Source: Epiperipatus broadwayi (Eukaryota > Onychophora > Udeonychophora > Euonychophora > Peripatidae). Taken from it: 64,000 bases of DNA. The DNA lies in assembly GCA_028023455.1 (NCBI GenBank), contig JAQFVV010001089.1, positions 50,427-114,426 on the forward strand, given 5' to 3'. Of the stretch, positions 1 to 12,950 are shown one piece after another (position 1 is the first letter of the stretch; every line of letters starts with the position of its first letter). A model generated the notes under the pieces. It did not search any database, was not told the DNA's origin, and saw only the letters and a list, made by a program, of their open reading frames with translations. Made by a program: the position numbers and the translations under genes.

Positions 1-959
1 TTATAAAAAATATTGTAAAATTTGACAAATTTTAAGTAAAGCATTTACACATAAAAATAATTTTAAAAACCCTAACATTAAAGTAATATTTTTAAAATCT
101 TAAATATATATATATACATCCTAGTATATTTCCTTGTAATTAGAGTATTGCTAATAAAATAGAAACAAAAACTAAGTTTATTAACTATAAATTATTTTTA
201 GAATGCGAATCACTTACTGAAATCTGAAAGATTATAAAACTAAACTAATACATTTTCTATAACATACACACATATGTTGGATTTATTATTGTTTAATTGT
301 TTTGAAACATTAATTTGTTTTACAACCTATTTAATCACCCCTATATCTACTTAATGTGAGATTACCTGATTTTTGAATAACTATTCTAAACAGAAAAAAA
401 AAAACTTTTCACAAGTGTGTAATACATTTCTTTTTACGTTTTTAAAGCTGAGCAGTATTATCTGTAATTATTTATTCTTATTGCATCTTTGAGCCACCAA
501 TATTATTTTTTATATATATTCATAGTAATATAGGCTAGCATGGTTGCTTCTAATGGTGATCCAAAATTAAATGCTACTTTAGGAGAAAGGCAATTTCAAA
601 AACTATTCTGAGGATTTGGATATGATACAACTAGCCAAATTTCATTGATAAATCAAGCTTACATTTAATAATGATGTTGCTATAGAATAAATGTTATCCT
701 CTAAGGCTACTGTTGTAGATGTTGAAAATAAGCAAATAAATATATTGTTAAACTGTTCCTGTAATTATTGACTAATATCGACCTGCATATTTCTACAAAT
801 AGTACATAGAAGATAAATAAGTAAATCTACTTTAAATGTGCTGCCATTACTTTAATAAATTAAGTACTAATAATATTTCAATTGCCTTAATAACAGTTTG
901 ATATTGTTGATTGTTATCTGTATTGGGACAGTCTAAGTGTTAACTGGTTTTTAATAATT

Positions 960-960
<1 letters not shown>
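1..960. other. AT-rich stretch, no gene recognised
   Basis: No long open frame and no recognised family on either strand. A short open stretch near 540-608 begins with ATG but stops after about 23 codons and has no recognised homology. Confidence 0.6.

Positions 961-1009
<49 letters not shown>
961..1009. repeat. Compound (CA)n(TA)n microsatellite
   Basis: Nine CA units pass directly into about fifteen TA units. The same CA-then-TA order recurs at 1,532 and 2,798. Confidence 0.95.
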
Positions 1010-1011
<2 letters not shown>

Positions 1012-1531
1012 CAAGAAAAGGATGAAAAACGGCTATGTTACTTATTTGGACAAAATATAACATTTCATTTTAAATAACATTTTCTACATACTTTTCATAG
1101 ACATTGTATTTATTGCCAAACAGAGTATCAGAAAAATATGAAAAAAGCTATTAGTAAAATCATCCATGAAAAAAAGTGTATGAAATCTGATTAGAAGAAT
1201 CTCACTATTTTGAAAATAATACTCCAAGAGAGAATAATTTTAAATATTTAAATCATTAATAATGTAAAAATTGTGAGGTAAGAAATTACAGCCGTTAATT
1301 TTACTAATCACATGATAAAGACGTGTAACTTAATGTTGCTTTCATCTTTACAACCTCAAAATTTGCACATGGTTGTTTTATACTTTGCTGATTTTCTTTT
1401 AAACGTTTTATAGAATGCATAGGAAATGTGTGATAATCTAAATATTCCATACTTGAATGTCCCACCTCTAACATTGTAAAAAATTCCTAGGTATTGAATA
1501 CAATGTTGCTTTCACATTTTGCTGCTAACAG
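1010..1531. other. AT-rich stretch, nothing recognised
   Basis: No open frame, RNA gene or repeat family is recognisable here. Confidence 0.6.

Positions 1532-1574
<43 letters not shown>
1532..1574. repeat. Compound (CA)n(TA)n microsatellite
   Basis: About eight CA units are followed without a break by about thirteen TA units. Confidence 0.95.
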
Positions 1575-1578
<4 letters not shown>

Positions 1579-2797
1579 CAGTTTGATACAAAAAAATGGT
1601 GTTCTCAGCATCAAACCATTAATATGATAAGAACGCATTAAGAAATACTTGGTACAATGAATTTTACTAAATTTTACATTTAAACTCTGTTTTATTATGT
1701 TTACATATGATGTTTACTAATGATTTTCTGATCAATATAATCTCTTCACTTTCATAAATTTCTTTATTTTCTCCATTTATTTTGTATATGCTTTATTTTA
1801 TTTATTTTATAATTGTTTTGTTTCTACTTTAAAACTTCAGCTGCTTGGCTGTATGTATTACACTTTAAGCAATATGTTATATCCAATTTCATATGAATTT
1901 TGTAATTATTTCAATGGAGCCCATATGTGTTTGTTATCTTCAACAAATAATTGATATTAGTACCTAATTCTTACTTCTAACGTGCATCACTATGTATTTT
2001 ATTTAGCAGCATGAAGTATTTGCACACTCTTTTATTAAGTGACAAAGGTTTTTAGAAACATAAGTAAAAATAGATAAAATTTCTTTTCAAACATATAGTT
2101 ATTCTTTCAAATAAATCCCACCATCAAGGCTTATTTATGTAATTCATTTAAGAAATGATGCTTATATTTATATTATCACAGATTAAGCTGTTTATAATTA
2201 TTAATTACTTCTAATTCATGATTGCTAACATTTATTTTTTAAAAAAAAAAACTCATTAAATATTATTTTAATATTTTTAGTATTTATCTTTAGCCCAATG
2301 TTCTATCTTTTATCTGATAATTTTTATGTCATTATTTTAAATCCCTGAAGCATTAAGTTCAAAAACAACATCCACTATATACAAAAAATCTAGCTGCTTT
2401 AAACTACATTGTATCATTATTTCAGTAGATTTGTATTGTATAACACAAAATATATCATGTAAAATTCCCACAAAATTTTTTGAGATTTAATATTGTGAAT
2501 GTTCTTAGTGAATACCCTACAATTTAATAAGTGCTATTCAAATTTGATAAATATAACTGAGAACATTCACCATGATGATCCAGAACCTTAATGCCTTCAA
2601 ACTTATACTACTGTAGAAATGCTTATGAAACAAAATGCCATTTTATAATCTATAAATTTAAAGCTAAAGATAACTCATAGTTCTTAGCTCTTTTTATAAC
2701 TTCACTTAGTACTCACATATAATGCAGTATGTTAAAGTCATTTAAAAATTTATCTTGTTCTTTAAGTTGGGTACACATGAATGTCCTACATAAATAG
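1575..2797. other. AT-rich stretch with a small inverted repeat
   Basis: No gene is recognisable. An 11-base inverted repeat (GTGAATGTTCT at 2,495-2,505 against its complement at 2,560-2,570) could form a weak stem with a 54-base loop. This could easily be chance in AT-rich DNA. Confidence 0.5.
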
Positions 2798-3432
<635 letters not shown>

Positions 3433-3607
3433 TTTACAGTTACACATATATAAAAGCATTTGGGTTCAAAAAAATAGATGGTCATTCTATCTTTTCCAAA
3501 GAATTCACCATGTGTTTGAAGTGTTAGTATTCATTCATTTTATACTTAAAATCCAAAGTGCATATGCAACAGTTTAATGCTGTTTAAATATTACAGTTAC
3601 ACATATA
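3433..3607 (+). repeat. 147-bp dispersed repeat, copy 1, with flanking direct repeat
   Basis: The core at about 3,452-3,598 matches 50,559-50,705 on the same strand at roughly 88 percent by eye. This copy is flanked on both sides by TTACAGTTACACATATA, which looks like a 17-bp target-site duplication as made by LINE-driven insertion. Part of that flank (TTACAGTT) also follows copy 2, so the element boundary is uncertain. No tRNA-like promoter boxes were seen. It may be a SINE or a short LINE tail. Confidence 0.65.
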
Positions 3608-4589
3608 GTAAATAAAAAAAAATATGTTAAAATCATTTTTTGAAAGAGAAAATTGAGTAAAGAATTATATTGTGCTAATTAAACTCACAGATTAGAATTT
3701 CTTTTGGCACCTTTTGAAAGTCTTTAAATCAGAACTAATTACAGAAAAAAGTGATTTGGTGTGAAACCATTAAAGTAATGGATTACACAGACTAGTTAAC
3801 TGTCAAAAAAGTTATTAATCTGGATTTTATTTTTTTTACCAAAAGTAAATTTGAAACAGATGTTCAGTTTTAAATTAGACTGGTTAATAAAAATCAGGTG
3901 TTTTTTATCTATTGGTTATATTTCTTATCAGCAGTATATTGAAAGCAGATGATCCATTTTAATCAGATGGTTTAAATAATAAAAATCAGGTTTTCTATAT
4001 GTGGTGTCTATAAAAAGACTCAGAGATATAAAGAGCTGAAAATCACTTAGAAAAATATATTAAATATTAAAACTGTGAAGAGAGCAACTTAAATTTTGAA
4101 AAGAGATGAGACTGAATTTCTTTCATTTTCTATTTATAACTTTGTTTTGAATATTATATATAGAAATGACATGCTAAGTACATGTATATGTTTCATCTGG
4201 CTGATCAAGCCATCCATCATACCATGTATCTGGAAAGTCTTAGCCAAAAGTATTACACATATTGTGAATGATTTTGAAAAATAAAAGAAACTGTCTGCTC
4301 ACCCATGTTTTAAATAGAAGAAACTCATTGTCACTTGTCTTTTTAAAGCTAAAATGAAAGTAAGTAAACTACTGAAGAGTGTTAAACGATTCTAGTTCAG
4401 TTATGACAGTGACTGAGTTTAAACCCCAGCAAAAATGATAAAAAGTATGAAAACAACAGATATATTTAATCTATTGACAATTTTAGTGCCAAAGGATTCA
4501 TATGAAAGCAAGAAACTTCACCATCAACATCACAGTAAAAGAATTACAAGCACCAAACCAAGACAGAATAAGACTGTTCCAGTAAACCA
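3608..4589. other. AT-rich stretch, no gene recognised
   Basis: A 62-codon open frame at 4,096-4,284 has no recognised domain and typical AT-rich composition. I do not support it as a gene. Confidence 0.55.
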
Positions 4590-5130
4590 TTGAAATTGAT
4601 AATATACATGTGTTACAGATTGGTGTATGTGGTTGCTGCAAAATTTATAAACACTCAATAAATATTTTTAAAATTGAAAAAAAAACATTAAACCTTGTTT
4701 CTGCATGTGCTCATTTATTTTCATACATGAAAGTGTGCCTCAAGATTACCCCAACAGATAAACCACCATCATTCAATGGATACTGGAAAACCTTGTTTAC
4801 ACTAATTCTCAACAGTCCTAAAATTACTTTCACCACCTCAAGATAAATGTAAATATTGGGATGCATACCAAATATTTTGCTCTCTATTAAATGATAAATT
4901 ACCAATTCTAAACATTAATAATAGACAACTAACCTGAAAATGCAAATTACTATAATTAGAACCCAAATATTATGATTTACTGCTCAAATTATATCTTGAA
5001 GTACTACAAACATTACATTTTTTATAGATTCAGAAGGCATTACATATATACTGAAGACATGATAGTTATGTTATAAAGAAACTGACACACAATAACATTT
5101 TTTTACCTGTATTGCATTTGATATTATTCA
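4590..5130 (+). pseudogene. Decayed family-B LINE fragment (RT C-terminal region)
   Basis: The translation around 4,730-4,810 contains KITPTDKPPS followed by a W and an L-rich stretch. This parallels KITPTDRPPP near the end of the reverse transcriptase ORF at 33,737-35,824 and the same region of the copy at 30,045-32,619. Further on, 4,950-5,000 resembles 32,000-32,040 at the base level, and a degraded version of the C-terminal Cys/His stretch lies near 5,080-5,130. It is a 5'-truncated, mutated relic of a non-LTR retrotransposon with no coding capacity. The ends are approximate. Confidence 0.6.
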
Positions 5131-8100
5131 CACATCCATACCATCATGATACAAACAATGTAATTGTGACATACACACATTTTTACAATCATTTCTTAAA
5201 GTTAGCTATTGACATTTTCAAGAAAGTACTTTTACATTATTTTCATTATGGTTTATAAGATGCTCATTCATGTACAACAATAATCCAAAAAATATCCAAA
5301 TACATTCTAGCACCAAATGGAACTAGCCTGTTTAAATGCTGAAAAAACTGTATTCCAAGATATATATATAGCCACTTGATCCATTTTACAAAACCCTCAC
5401 AATTACAGATGAAAAAGACCAAAAAAAAAAAAAACAAAACAAAAGTAGAAGCCTTGTCTATGCACAGAACTGATTGGATATAAATATAGAAAATTTTAAA
5501 CTCAAAGTTCTAAACCACATGCACGCTCTTTTTTGTGGCCCTGTCCCTATTATAATTTTCAATTTGTTTATGTTAACTTTAATATTTGAACTGGTCAACT
5601 GATTATTCCATTAATATAAGCATGCAGACAAATCAAACATGAAAAGAATTATGGTGACATGCCAGAATAAGGAGAAATTTAAATACTTTACCATAATATT
5701 ATTACAGACACAAAAGATACTTATAAAAAGATTCATTCTTATATATCTTTAGGGGATGACTCTAAACCAACCCCTCATACCAGTCCCAGAAGAAAAAAAA
5801 TAATTTTCCTCCTGAAAGGATATGTGAGTTCAAAGATCATTGGGCATATCTGAATATAAATAATTATTCTAACATAACTAATAAACAAGTATCCTCATGA
5901 TAAATAAAGATTTAAGACCTGGTAATATGATGTACCATTTGCTAGCTCAGCATACTCTATTCTCAGTTAAACAAATGGGGATCAGAAAACCTGCACCATT
6001 TATTAATAATATAATTAGTAAAGTAAATGACAAACAGAATAAATATACATATATATGGTAGTAGTCATTTTTTTAATTATAATATAAGTCTTTTATTAGC
6101 CCATTATACCATGTCATTTATAATATGAATACAAAATTAACATTCCCAGATTAATTTAATATACAAACGAATATTACACACTACATAAATCATTGTAATA
6201 AAACAAAATTATAATCATAAGGAAATACTTGACAAAACAATCATTAGACTAAATAAAGGAAATTGTCTTTCTTAATAAAAAAATAGATTAAATAACTAAT
6301 ACGTGAAATAGTGATCTGTGGAATATAAACTCACACACATGCATTAACAAAACAAGGAAAAAATAACATTACATGAATATGTTTGTGTATGTATGTATAT
6401 AAAACATATATTTACAAAATGTCTATTAAATTTAAATAAAATAAACACCAAAAAATTATGTACCCAATAAAGTCTATAAGCTTTACCACTCTATGGGATT
6501 TGAGTGGGTTATATATCTGTTCATACCCTGTAACAAGGGATGGACTTGACAGTGGCACAAGTTCATAGAATTCATCATCATCACTTTGGTGCTTGAATCT
6601 TGGTGTTTACATTCTTTTGGGATGGCAGGAGTGGTGGTGGATGGATGTGCTGAAGTGTGCTTCTACTCCATAATCATTCTATATACAGGAAAGTCCTTGA
6701 TTGACATCTTTAGGCTGGACAACATATATTATACACTATAAACAGACTTCTCTTGTTTTACAAATTCTAGGTTAATTAATGGCTTCAATGGCATGTTGTT
6801 ATTGAACTTTAATTGACATTAACTGAGTATATTGCAGAATAATCATCTGCCCATCATTTAGCTTTCCAATAGTTGGTTAGATAATTGATGTTACTGTACA
6901 CCACTTAATCATCTGATGTTTTAATCATTGACTACTGACTGGTTAACTGCTTGAATGATTATTTTAGTGACTGCATGAATTAGTGTCCATTGGTTCATTA
7001 TGAGTGAATGATTTTTTTAATTAGAGTAAATGCCAAAGATTAGGGTGATTCAGAATCAGCATGCTTTCTCAAAAGGTTGCAAGACTTCTTGTGGTTCCAT
7101 TAACATCATTAGCTTAACCATACAATTAGACTTAGGCTCCTAATAACATTTGTCTTTGAAAAACAAAAATGAACTGCCTTCTTGCAACTTCATAACAGAT
7201 ACATATCTCTTCAATACCACTCAATTCAGGTATCCCCTCCAAGAAAGAAAAATCAATTAATTAAATCTTTATTTTTTGTTTTTTTAATTCCTGAAGACAA
7301 TTCATGAAACATTCCAATACAATTGCCTAAGGGCTCTCAATATTTTTTTTTTCAATTAGTTTTTTTTATCTCCATTCAGATCACAATATCAGTAATAAAA
7401 ATTTTAATGAATGATAACATCTTTTTCATTTTTTTAGTAATTACATTATCACAATTGAGGTTTTAAAAAAATATTTCAATTGAATTGGACATTCCTCTCT
7501 CCCCACATTATTGCAAGTTTAATCAAGTTTTATTTATCCAGTTAAAATTATTTTAGAATGGACAGAAAAACAGAAAGCCTTTAGGCTTTTCTTAAATTTA
7601 AGACAATGACTCCCCCTATATTGCTCAAATGCAAATGAAGAGAAAAACAACCATTAAAACATCCATCTTGAAATTATTTTTAGTTTATTTTTAAATAGTA
7701 ATATTTCAAATTTTCCTTTTTACATTGGTTGTAAACCCCCCAAAAAATAAATACAGAATCACAATTTGTTAAATAAACACCATTTGTTTACCAAAAAAAC
7801 ATTTTAAAATTATAAATACATTTTGGAGTTTCTTTTTCTTTTCTTAAAAAAATAAAATAAACAAAAATCACAATTACAAATACATATATCTGAGCCTTTA
7901 AATATTAGCTTTAATCATATATGTGTGTGATTTTATGTTATAACCACAGTTCTATCTCTCTTAATTTATAATAAGTTTGATTATATAAATTGTATCCCCC
8001 CCTCATTTAGTGGCTTTTTTACATATTTTCAGTTATTAATTTGTTTAACATTATCTTGTGCTTGAACCATATCAAACACGCCTGTCACAATATCTGCATG

Positions 8101-8160
8101 TGGTAAAATAGTTATAAATGTAACCTTTTTCTTGTTACAGGCAATAAAGTATTTTTGAAA
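5131..8160. other. Long AT-rich intergenic stretch
   Basis: No open frame, RNA gene or recognised transposon was found. Base composition is somewhat less AT-biased at 6,480-7,150, but neither strand there gives a readable protein. The start of this stretch (5,131-5,450) may still be decayed LINE 3' sequence. Confidence 0.5.
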
Positions 8161-8185
8161 GATGATGATGATGATGATGATGATG

Positions 8186-8234
<49 letters not shown>

Positions 8235-8246
8235 CAACAACAACAA
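8161..8246. repeat. Compound trinucleotide microsatellite (GAT)n(AAT)n(AAC)n
   Basis: About nine GAT units run into about fifteen AAT units and then about five AAC units. Each motif differs from the next by one base. The poly-Met/Ile/Thr frame over it is not a gene. Confidence 0.95.
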
Positions 8247-8578
8247 AAAACAACAAATATAGTGTATATCTATATAAATCTATGTTAATTTTACAAAAAA
8301 AACAAACAGTGTTACTCTTATCATCAAACATGTGTGTTATTACATAGTAGAGATGTCTGTCTATCCCTTGTATTAAATGGATTATGTTTTATATATGAGG
8401 TGTCATATTGACCTTAGTTCAACATGGGTGTGACAATAATCTCAGCTTCAGGGTGGAGTTTGAGCATGCCATCATCATATTTTCAAATAGATGGACAGTT
8501 GAAGAGTTGGAGTGTGGAGAAGATTGAAGCTTGTCCATTAAAGTATGAGCATTGACCATTTTAATATATATCTGAGCA
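8247..8578. other. Unique-looking sequence left of the hAT insertion
   Basis: Less AT-rich than its surroundings, with no readable gene. It is the left flank of the hAT insertion and continues into 16,720 on the other side. Confidence 0.5.
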
Positions 8579-8586
8579 ATTATAGC

Positions 8587-8800
8587 CAGGGCCGGCACTG
8601 GGTACTAGGCGCCCGCATGCAAATTTGATTTTGACGCCCCTGTCAATATGTATGTTTACTAAGGTGACCCGACCGTGTCCCGTGGCGTTTTAAAAAAGTC
8701 ATGATTTTTAGAAAGAATGCACAATGTAATGCTATTTTTGATATCAAAAATAGCATAAAATTGATTGTTAAATTATATATTATTTCATACAAACGGTTTG
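8587..8800 (+). repeat. hAT left terminal region, outer copy
   Basis: It starts with the terminal inverted repeat CAGGGCCGGCA and matches 12,014-12,233 closely for about 215 bases. It contains the short palindrome TTTTTGATATCAAAAA. Similarity stops near 8,800, at the centre of a longer palindrome that is complete only in the inner copy. Confidence 0.85.
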
Positions 8801-9141
8801 AAAATAAAAGCAACATGAAATAAAGAAGGCAAATACTTCTGAAACAAGTTGTAAAGAAGATGGTTGAAAAATTTCTAATATGGACAATGTCTATTCAGAT
8901 AGTGATTCAAACAAACAAATAAAGCATACATATATTAATAAATATGTAAAATTGCACAAGAGTTTTCGAACATCATCATAATTTGGATATGATGTAGATT
9001 GTGAGCACACTATTAAAATAGATACACTTAGAGTTGCAAAAGGAAAGTAATCAAAAGCAAATGAATCAAACTACAGAAAATAATCAAAAACATATGGAAC
9101 ACAACTAAAAATAAAAGCTGCACATTTTATATTTTCTTAAC

Positions 9142-10560
9142 TGGCATTTGAATAGTGCAGACTTAGATTACTTAACTACTGAAAAAAAAGCACTCACAGT
9201 TGTTTAGGAATTTACAAAATTAATACAATTTCTTTTAGAATCTCAAGTTATTGTCATTACAGATTATAATAGCCTTGAGTTTTTAAATCATAACTACATG
9301 AATAATGAATGGTTAAATATATTGAGTTCGTTTTTACAGTAATTTGATAATAAAGTAAAATATTGTCAGGGTAAAAATAATGTAGTTCCAGACATACTTA
9401 ATAGAAACCTGAATAAGTTAGAAAGTCAACATATTACTTTAAAATAATTATGCATTGCTATAATTTCAATAATGGTAAATTACTCAATTGAGAGTGAATT
9501 AAAAATCTTAGATGAGCTTCAATTTCAGGGTCCTAAATTAAAAAAAAATGAGTCTCTCAGATATTAGAGAGTTCTGAATACTTAAAGATGATAATTTAAT
9601 TAAAAATAATAGCATAGCACATAAAATGTTGAACAAATAATTTGTACATAAAGCAGATGAAAATAATAAGCAATCCTGGAAAGTTGTCATTCCTCTTTGT
9701 TTGAGAAAAATATTTCATTACATGTACTGTCTCTATTTTCATTACAGCCCTGTGAATGTGGAGTATGTAGTGGACAGACTGTTCTACTGTCCTATGATGT
9801 AGGCTACATATTAAATTGGTTAAAATTATATAAAATTTGTTTAAAAACTGAATTTCTGAATTAGTTTTATGCTGGTAGATTTCATTCTATTTTACCTGAT
9901 AGACCCAATTAAATTTTGGCTATTGACTTTTATAGATTCTCACCATCTTATTATATTTTAAATTCATATTAGTGACCTATGATTTGTTTTCAAAATATGT
10001 TAATGACTACCCCATACAAAAGGATAGCACTAATAATGTTATTAAAAATCTAGCAATTTTTAGTTTCTCCTGAAACAGGTCATTTCTTATTGATCATGCC
10101 ACTTTATTCATGTCTTCTGAATGGAAGAATTAGTTAGAAAATCAGAATTTTAGAAATATATTAAATTCCATTTGAAATCCTCAATTGATCCCCTGTGAGA
10201 GTATTATGAGAAAATTAAGTAGGCTATTTAGAATATATTTAGAATGCAATCATAAGAAATTGGTTATTAAATTAAAACAAGTTATCAAATATATTAACTC
10301 TATGCCAAATAAGTCTACTAGTTTTACCCAGTTCATTTACATTTTAGCCATGAAGAGCCAATTTTCAATTAAACATCTATGCTTATCATTTAAAAAGAAA
10401 GTTAATCATGACTTATATTGTCAGAAAGATATAAGTAATTTAACAAAGATGAGTGGTAAACATAGTCTAAGTAGAACTTCAAAGGCCAAACCTATTTGAA
10501 CCAGGGGATTCCATATAAATTGGAACCCCACAAGTTAGCAACCCACAGCAGGACAAATGT
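9142..10560 (+). pseudogene. Ty3/Gypsy-type pol remnant (RNase H and integrase)
   Basis: Read on the plus strand with stops and frame changes, 9,142-9,411 gives the RNase H tail of a Ty3/Gypsy reverse transcriptase: LTTEKKALTVV, then VITDYNSLEFL, then NNVVPDILNR. Next come a degraded zinc-binding region (about 9,616-9,800) and integrase core fragments such as LVTYDLFSKY (about 9,970). A C-terminal part at 10,185-10,499 has INSMPNKST. Gag, protease and most of the RT are missing. All domains are broken, so it cannot act on its own. It lies inside the hAT composite and is followed by a probable LTR. Family assignment is fairly sure from the domain order; subfamily is unknown. Confidence 0.75.
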
Positions 10561-10746
10561 AAAAAGTTTTACAATTTATACAAGGACGTGGGCCAAAGGA
10601 AACCTACAATGCCTGAAGCTTAAGATATATGTATCTTGAGGAATATTTTTTTTTGTAAATCCTTATCATAAAAAAATAATAATTTGTCAATCTTCTCAAA
10701 AAATAGCATTGGTGTTCATTAATATAACTTACATTTAATAGGGAGA

Positions 10747-11126
<380 letters not shown>

Positions 11127-12013
11127 TTATTTTTTTAAAAACCATTATATCAATTTTAAAATCATGTACAAGTTCATTTCGTTTTGAAATTTTTACATTT
11201 GTTAAAAGTCAAAATTTCTGAAATATTTACATTAAGTACAAATAAATTAGTCAAATAAATAATAACATATTAAGAGAATCGTAATTATAAATTAAAATAA
11301 CAATGATAGTTATTTTAATAGAATATTTAATTATATAGACCTATATGTATTTAATAAGTATTTATTGGGTAAATTGAGAAGTATTTTACTGTAATTAATT
11401 GTAATAAATTTTATATAAAAATTATTTAAGTTATTTTAAAATATATTAAAATATAGATTTATTTAAATATCTAATAATTCTAAACTTTTGCAAACAGTTT
11501 GTGTGTAACTGTCTACATAATGACTATAAAAATACTACAATGCACACATTCTAAAAATGTCATAGCAATATTGATGTAAAGGCAAATATTCTATAACAAT
11601 TTTACTATCTACAAATAAAAATAAATACTTACTTCTAAAATAAACTTCAGAAAGGTCGTCTTTCTTCTTTCCCTATAAATTTAAATTTGTTAAACAGCTG
11701 AATTTTAAAAAAATATATATACAGTTGAGTTTGGTATTGAAAGTGTTAAGATTCTTCATGAAGAGAGAAACTATAATAAAATAAAAATTAACAAGACAAT
11801 TTTAATAAATAAAAATAAAATGAATATAATTAAGAGATAAGCTGCTAATGTTAAAATTTAAGATTCATGGGATTTGAGTTGATAGCATTGATTCTGTTAT
11901 GTTTTTTTTTTTAATTTAATGGGAGTAGACGAGGTTAAGGATTGATTGAAAGTACTTCTGTGAATTGAAAGAGTGTATATACCATTATATTTTTTTATTT
12001 TTATTGTTATATA
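11127..12013. other. AT-rich filler inside the hAT composite
   Basis: No coding capacity or known element was recognised between the (TTA)n tract and the second hAT left end. Confidence 0.5.
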
Positions 12014-12256
12014 CAGGGCCAGCACTGGGTACTAGGCGCCCACATGCAAATTTGATTTTGGCACCCCTGTCAATATGTATGTTTACTAAGGTGACTCCAG
12101 CGACGGTGTTCCGTGGTGTTTTAAAAAAGTCATGATTTTTAGAAAGAATGCACGATGTAATGCTATTTTTGATATCAAAAATAGCATAAAATTGATTGCT
12201 AAATTATATATTATTTCATACAAACAGTTTGTATGAAATAATATATAATTTAACAC
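12014..12256 (+). repeat. hAT left terminal region, inner copy, with palindrome
   Basis: A second copy of the left end starts CAGGGCCAGCA at 12,014 (one change against the outer copy). At about 12,199-12,252 it has a near-perfect palindrome with arms of about 25 bases. Only its first half survives in the outer copy. The octamer before 12,014 (GTTATATA) does not match the right flank ATTATAGC, so this end lacks its own matching target duplication. Confidence 0.8.
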
Positions 12257-12345
12257 GGCAAATTTAGATGTTAGAAAAATTTGCAGAAATTTTAAAAATA
12301 ATGTGTTTGTTAAAAATAGACAGAGTGATTCAAATTTTTATATAA

Positions 12346-12383
<38 letters not shown>

Positions 12384-12575
12384 AATTTAAAAAAAATAAT
12401 GTTTGAGATTAAAATATTTAAATGTTTAAAATAATTTTCGAAAAACATTTACATATTTTAATCTCAAATATTTTTTTTTTTAAATTTCATATTTATTATT
12501 TGTGTCACTGTCTGTTTTTAACAAACCCATTATTTTTAAAACTTTTGCTAATTTTTCTAACCTCTAAATTTATGC
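12257..12575. repeat. Large imperfect inverted repeat (hairpin)
   Basis: Arms at about 12,258-12,335 and 12,502-12,574 are complementary with few mismatches. Nested inside are a second pair of arms (about 12,394-12,421 and 12,448-12,472) and a (TA)n run at 12,350-12,381. It may be a subterminal fold of the hAT element or a small foldback element inserted in it. Confidence 0.65.
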
Positions 12576-12950
12576 AAATATTAGCAAATTTAATAATAAA
12601 TTTACAATTTATAAATGAAATAATTTTAAAAAAAGATAATATTACAAACATACATATTTAATTTATTATTATTAATGTACACTATATCTATATAAATGCT
12701 CCATATAAACCAAATTTTTAATCAGCCCCCCCACTCCGGTCAATGGTGTCCCATTTTACCAATGTTAAAATCTGGTCACTTTAATGTATACCACCTACAT
12801 GTTATAAATATTAGTGTACAAAATCTTTCTAAGGGAAACAAACAAGGCAATGTAAATAAATAATTTTTAATATTAAAAAAAAAGAAAATACAGTTAAAAA
12901 AAGTAAATGCATTACAAAACATGTTATAATTATAATAATTTTATACTCCT
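12576..12950. other. AT-rich segment between hairpin and transposase 3' end
   Basis: Probable 3' untranslated and subterminal hAT sequence. A short C-rich patch lies near 12,725. Nothing else is recognised. Confidence 0.45.

Noticed and set aside
538-700. Possible host exon
   Set aside because: The ATG frame stops after about 23 codons and no splice structure or family is recognisable.
4096-4284. 62-codon open frame as a host gene
   Set aside because: No domain, no codon bias beyond AT content and no supporting signals.
8161-8186. (GAT)n run as an RTE tail
   Set aside because: No RTE-like sequence precedes it on either strand.
10185-10499. Independent 104-codon gene
   Set aside because: Its position and motifs match the end of the Gypsy integrase remnant.
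12006-12013. Target duplication for the inner hAT left end
   Set aside because: GTTATATA does not match ATTATAGC on the right. Five of eight bases agree, which is not convincing.
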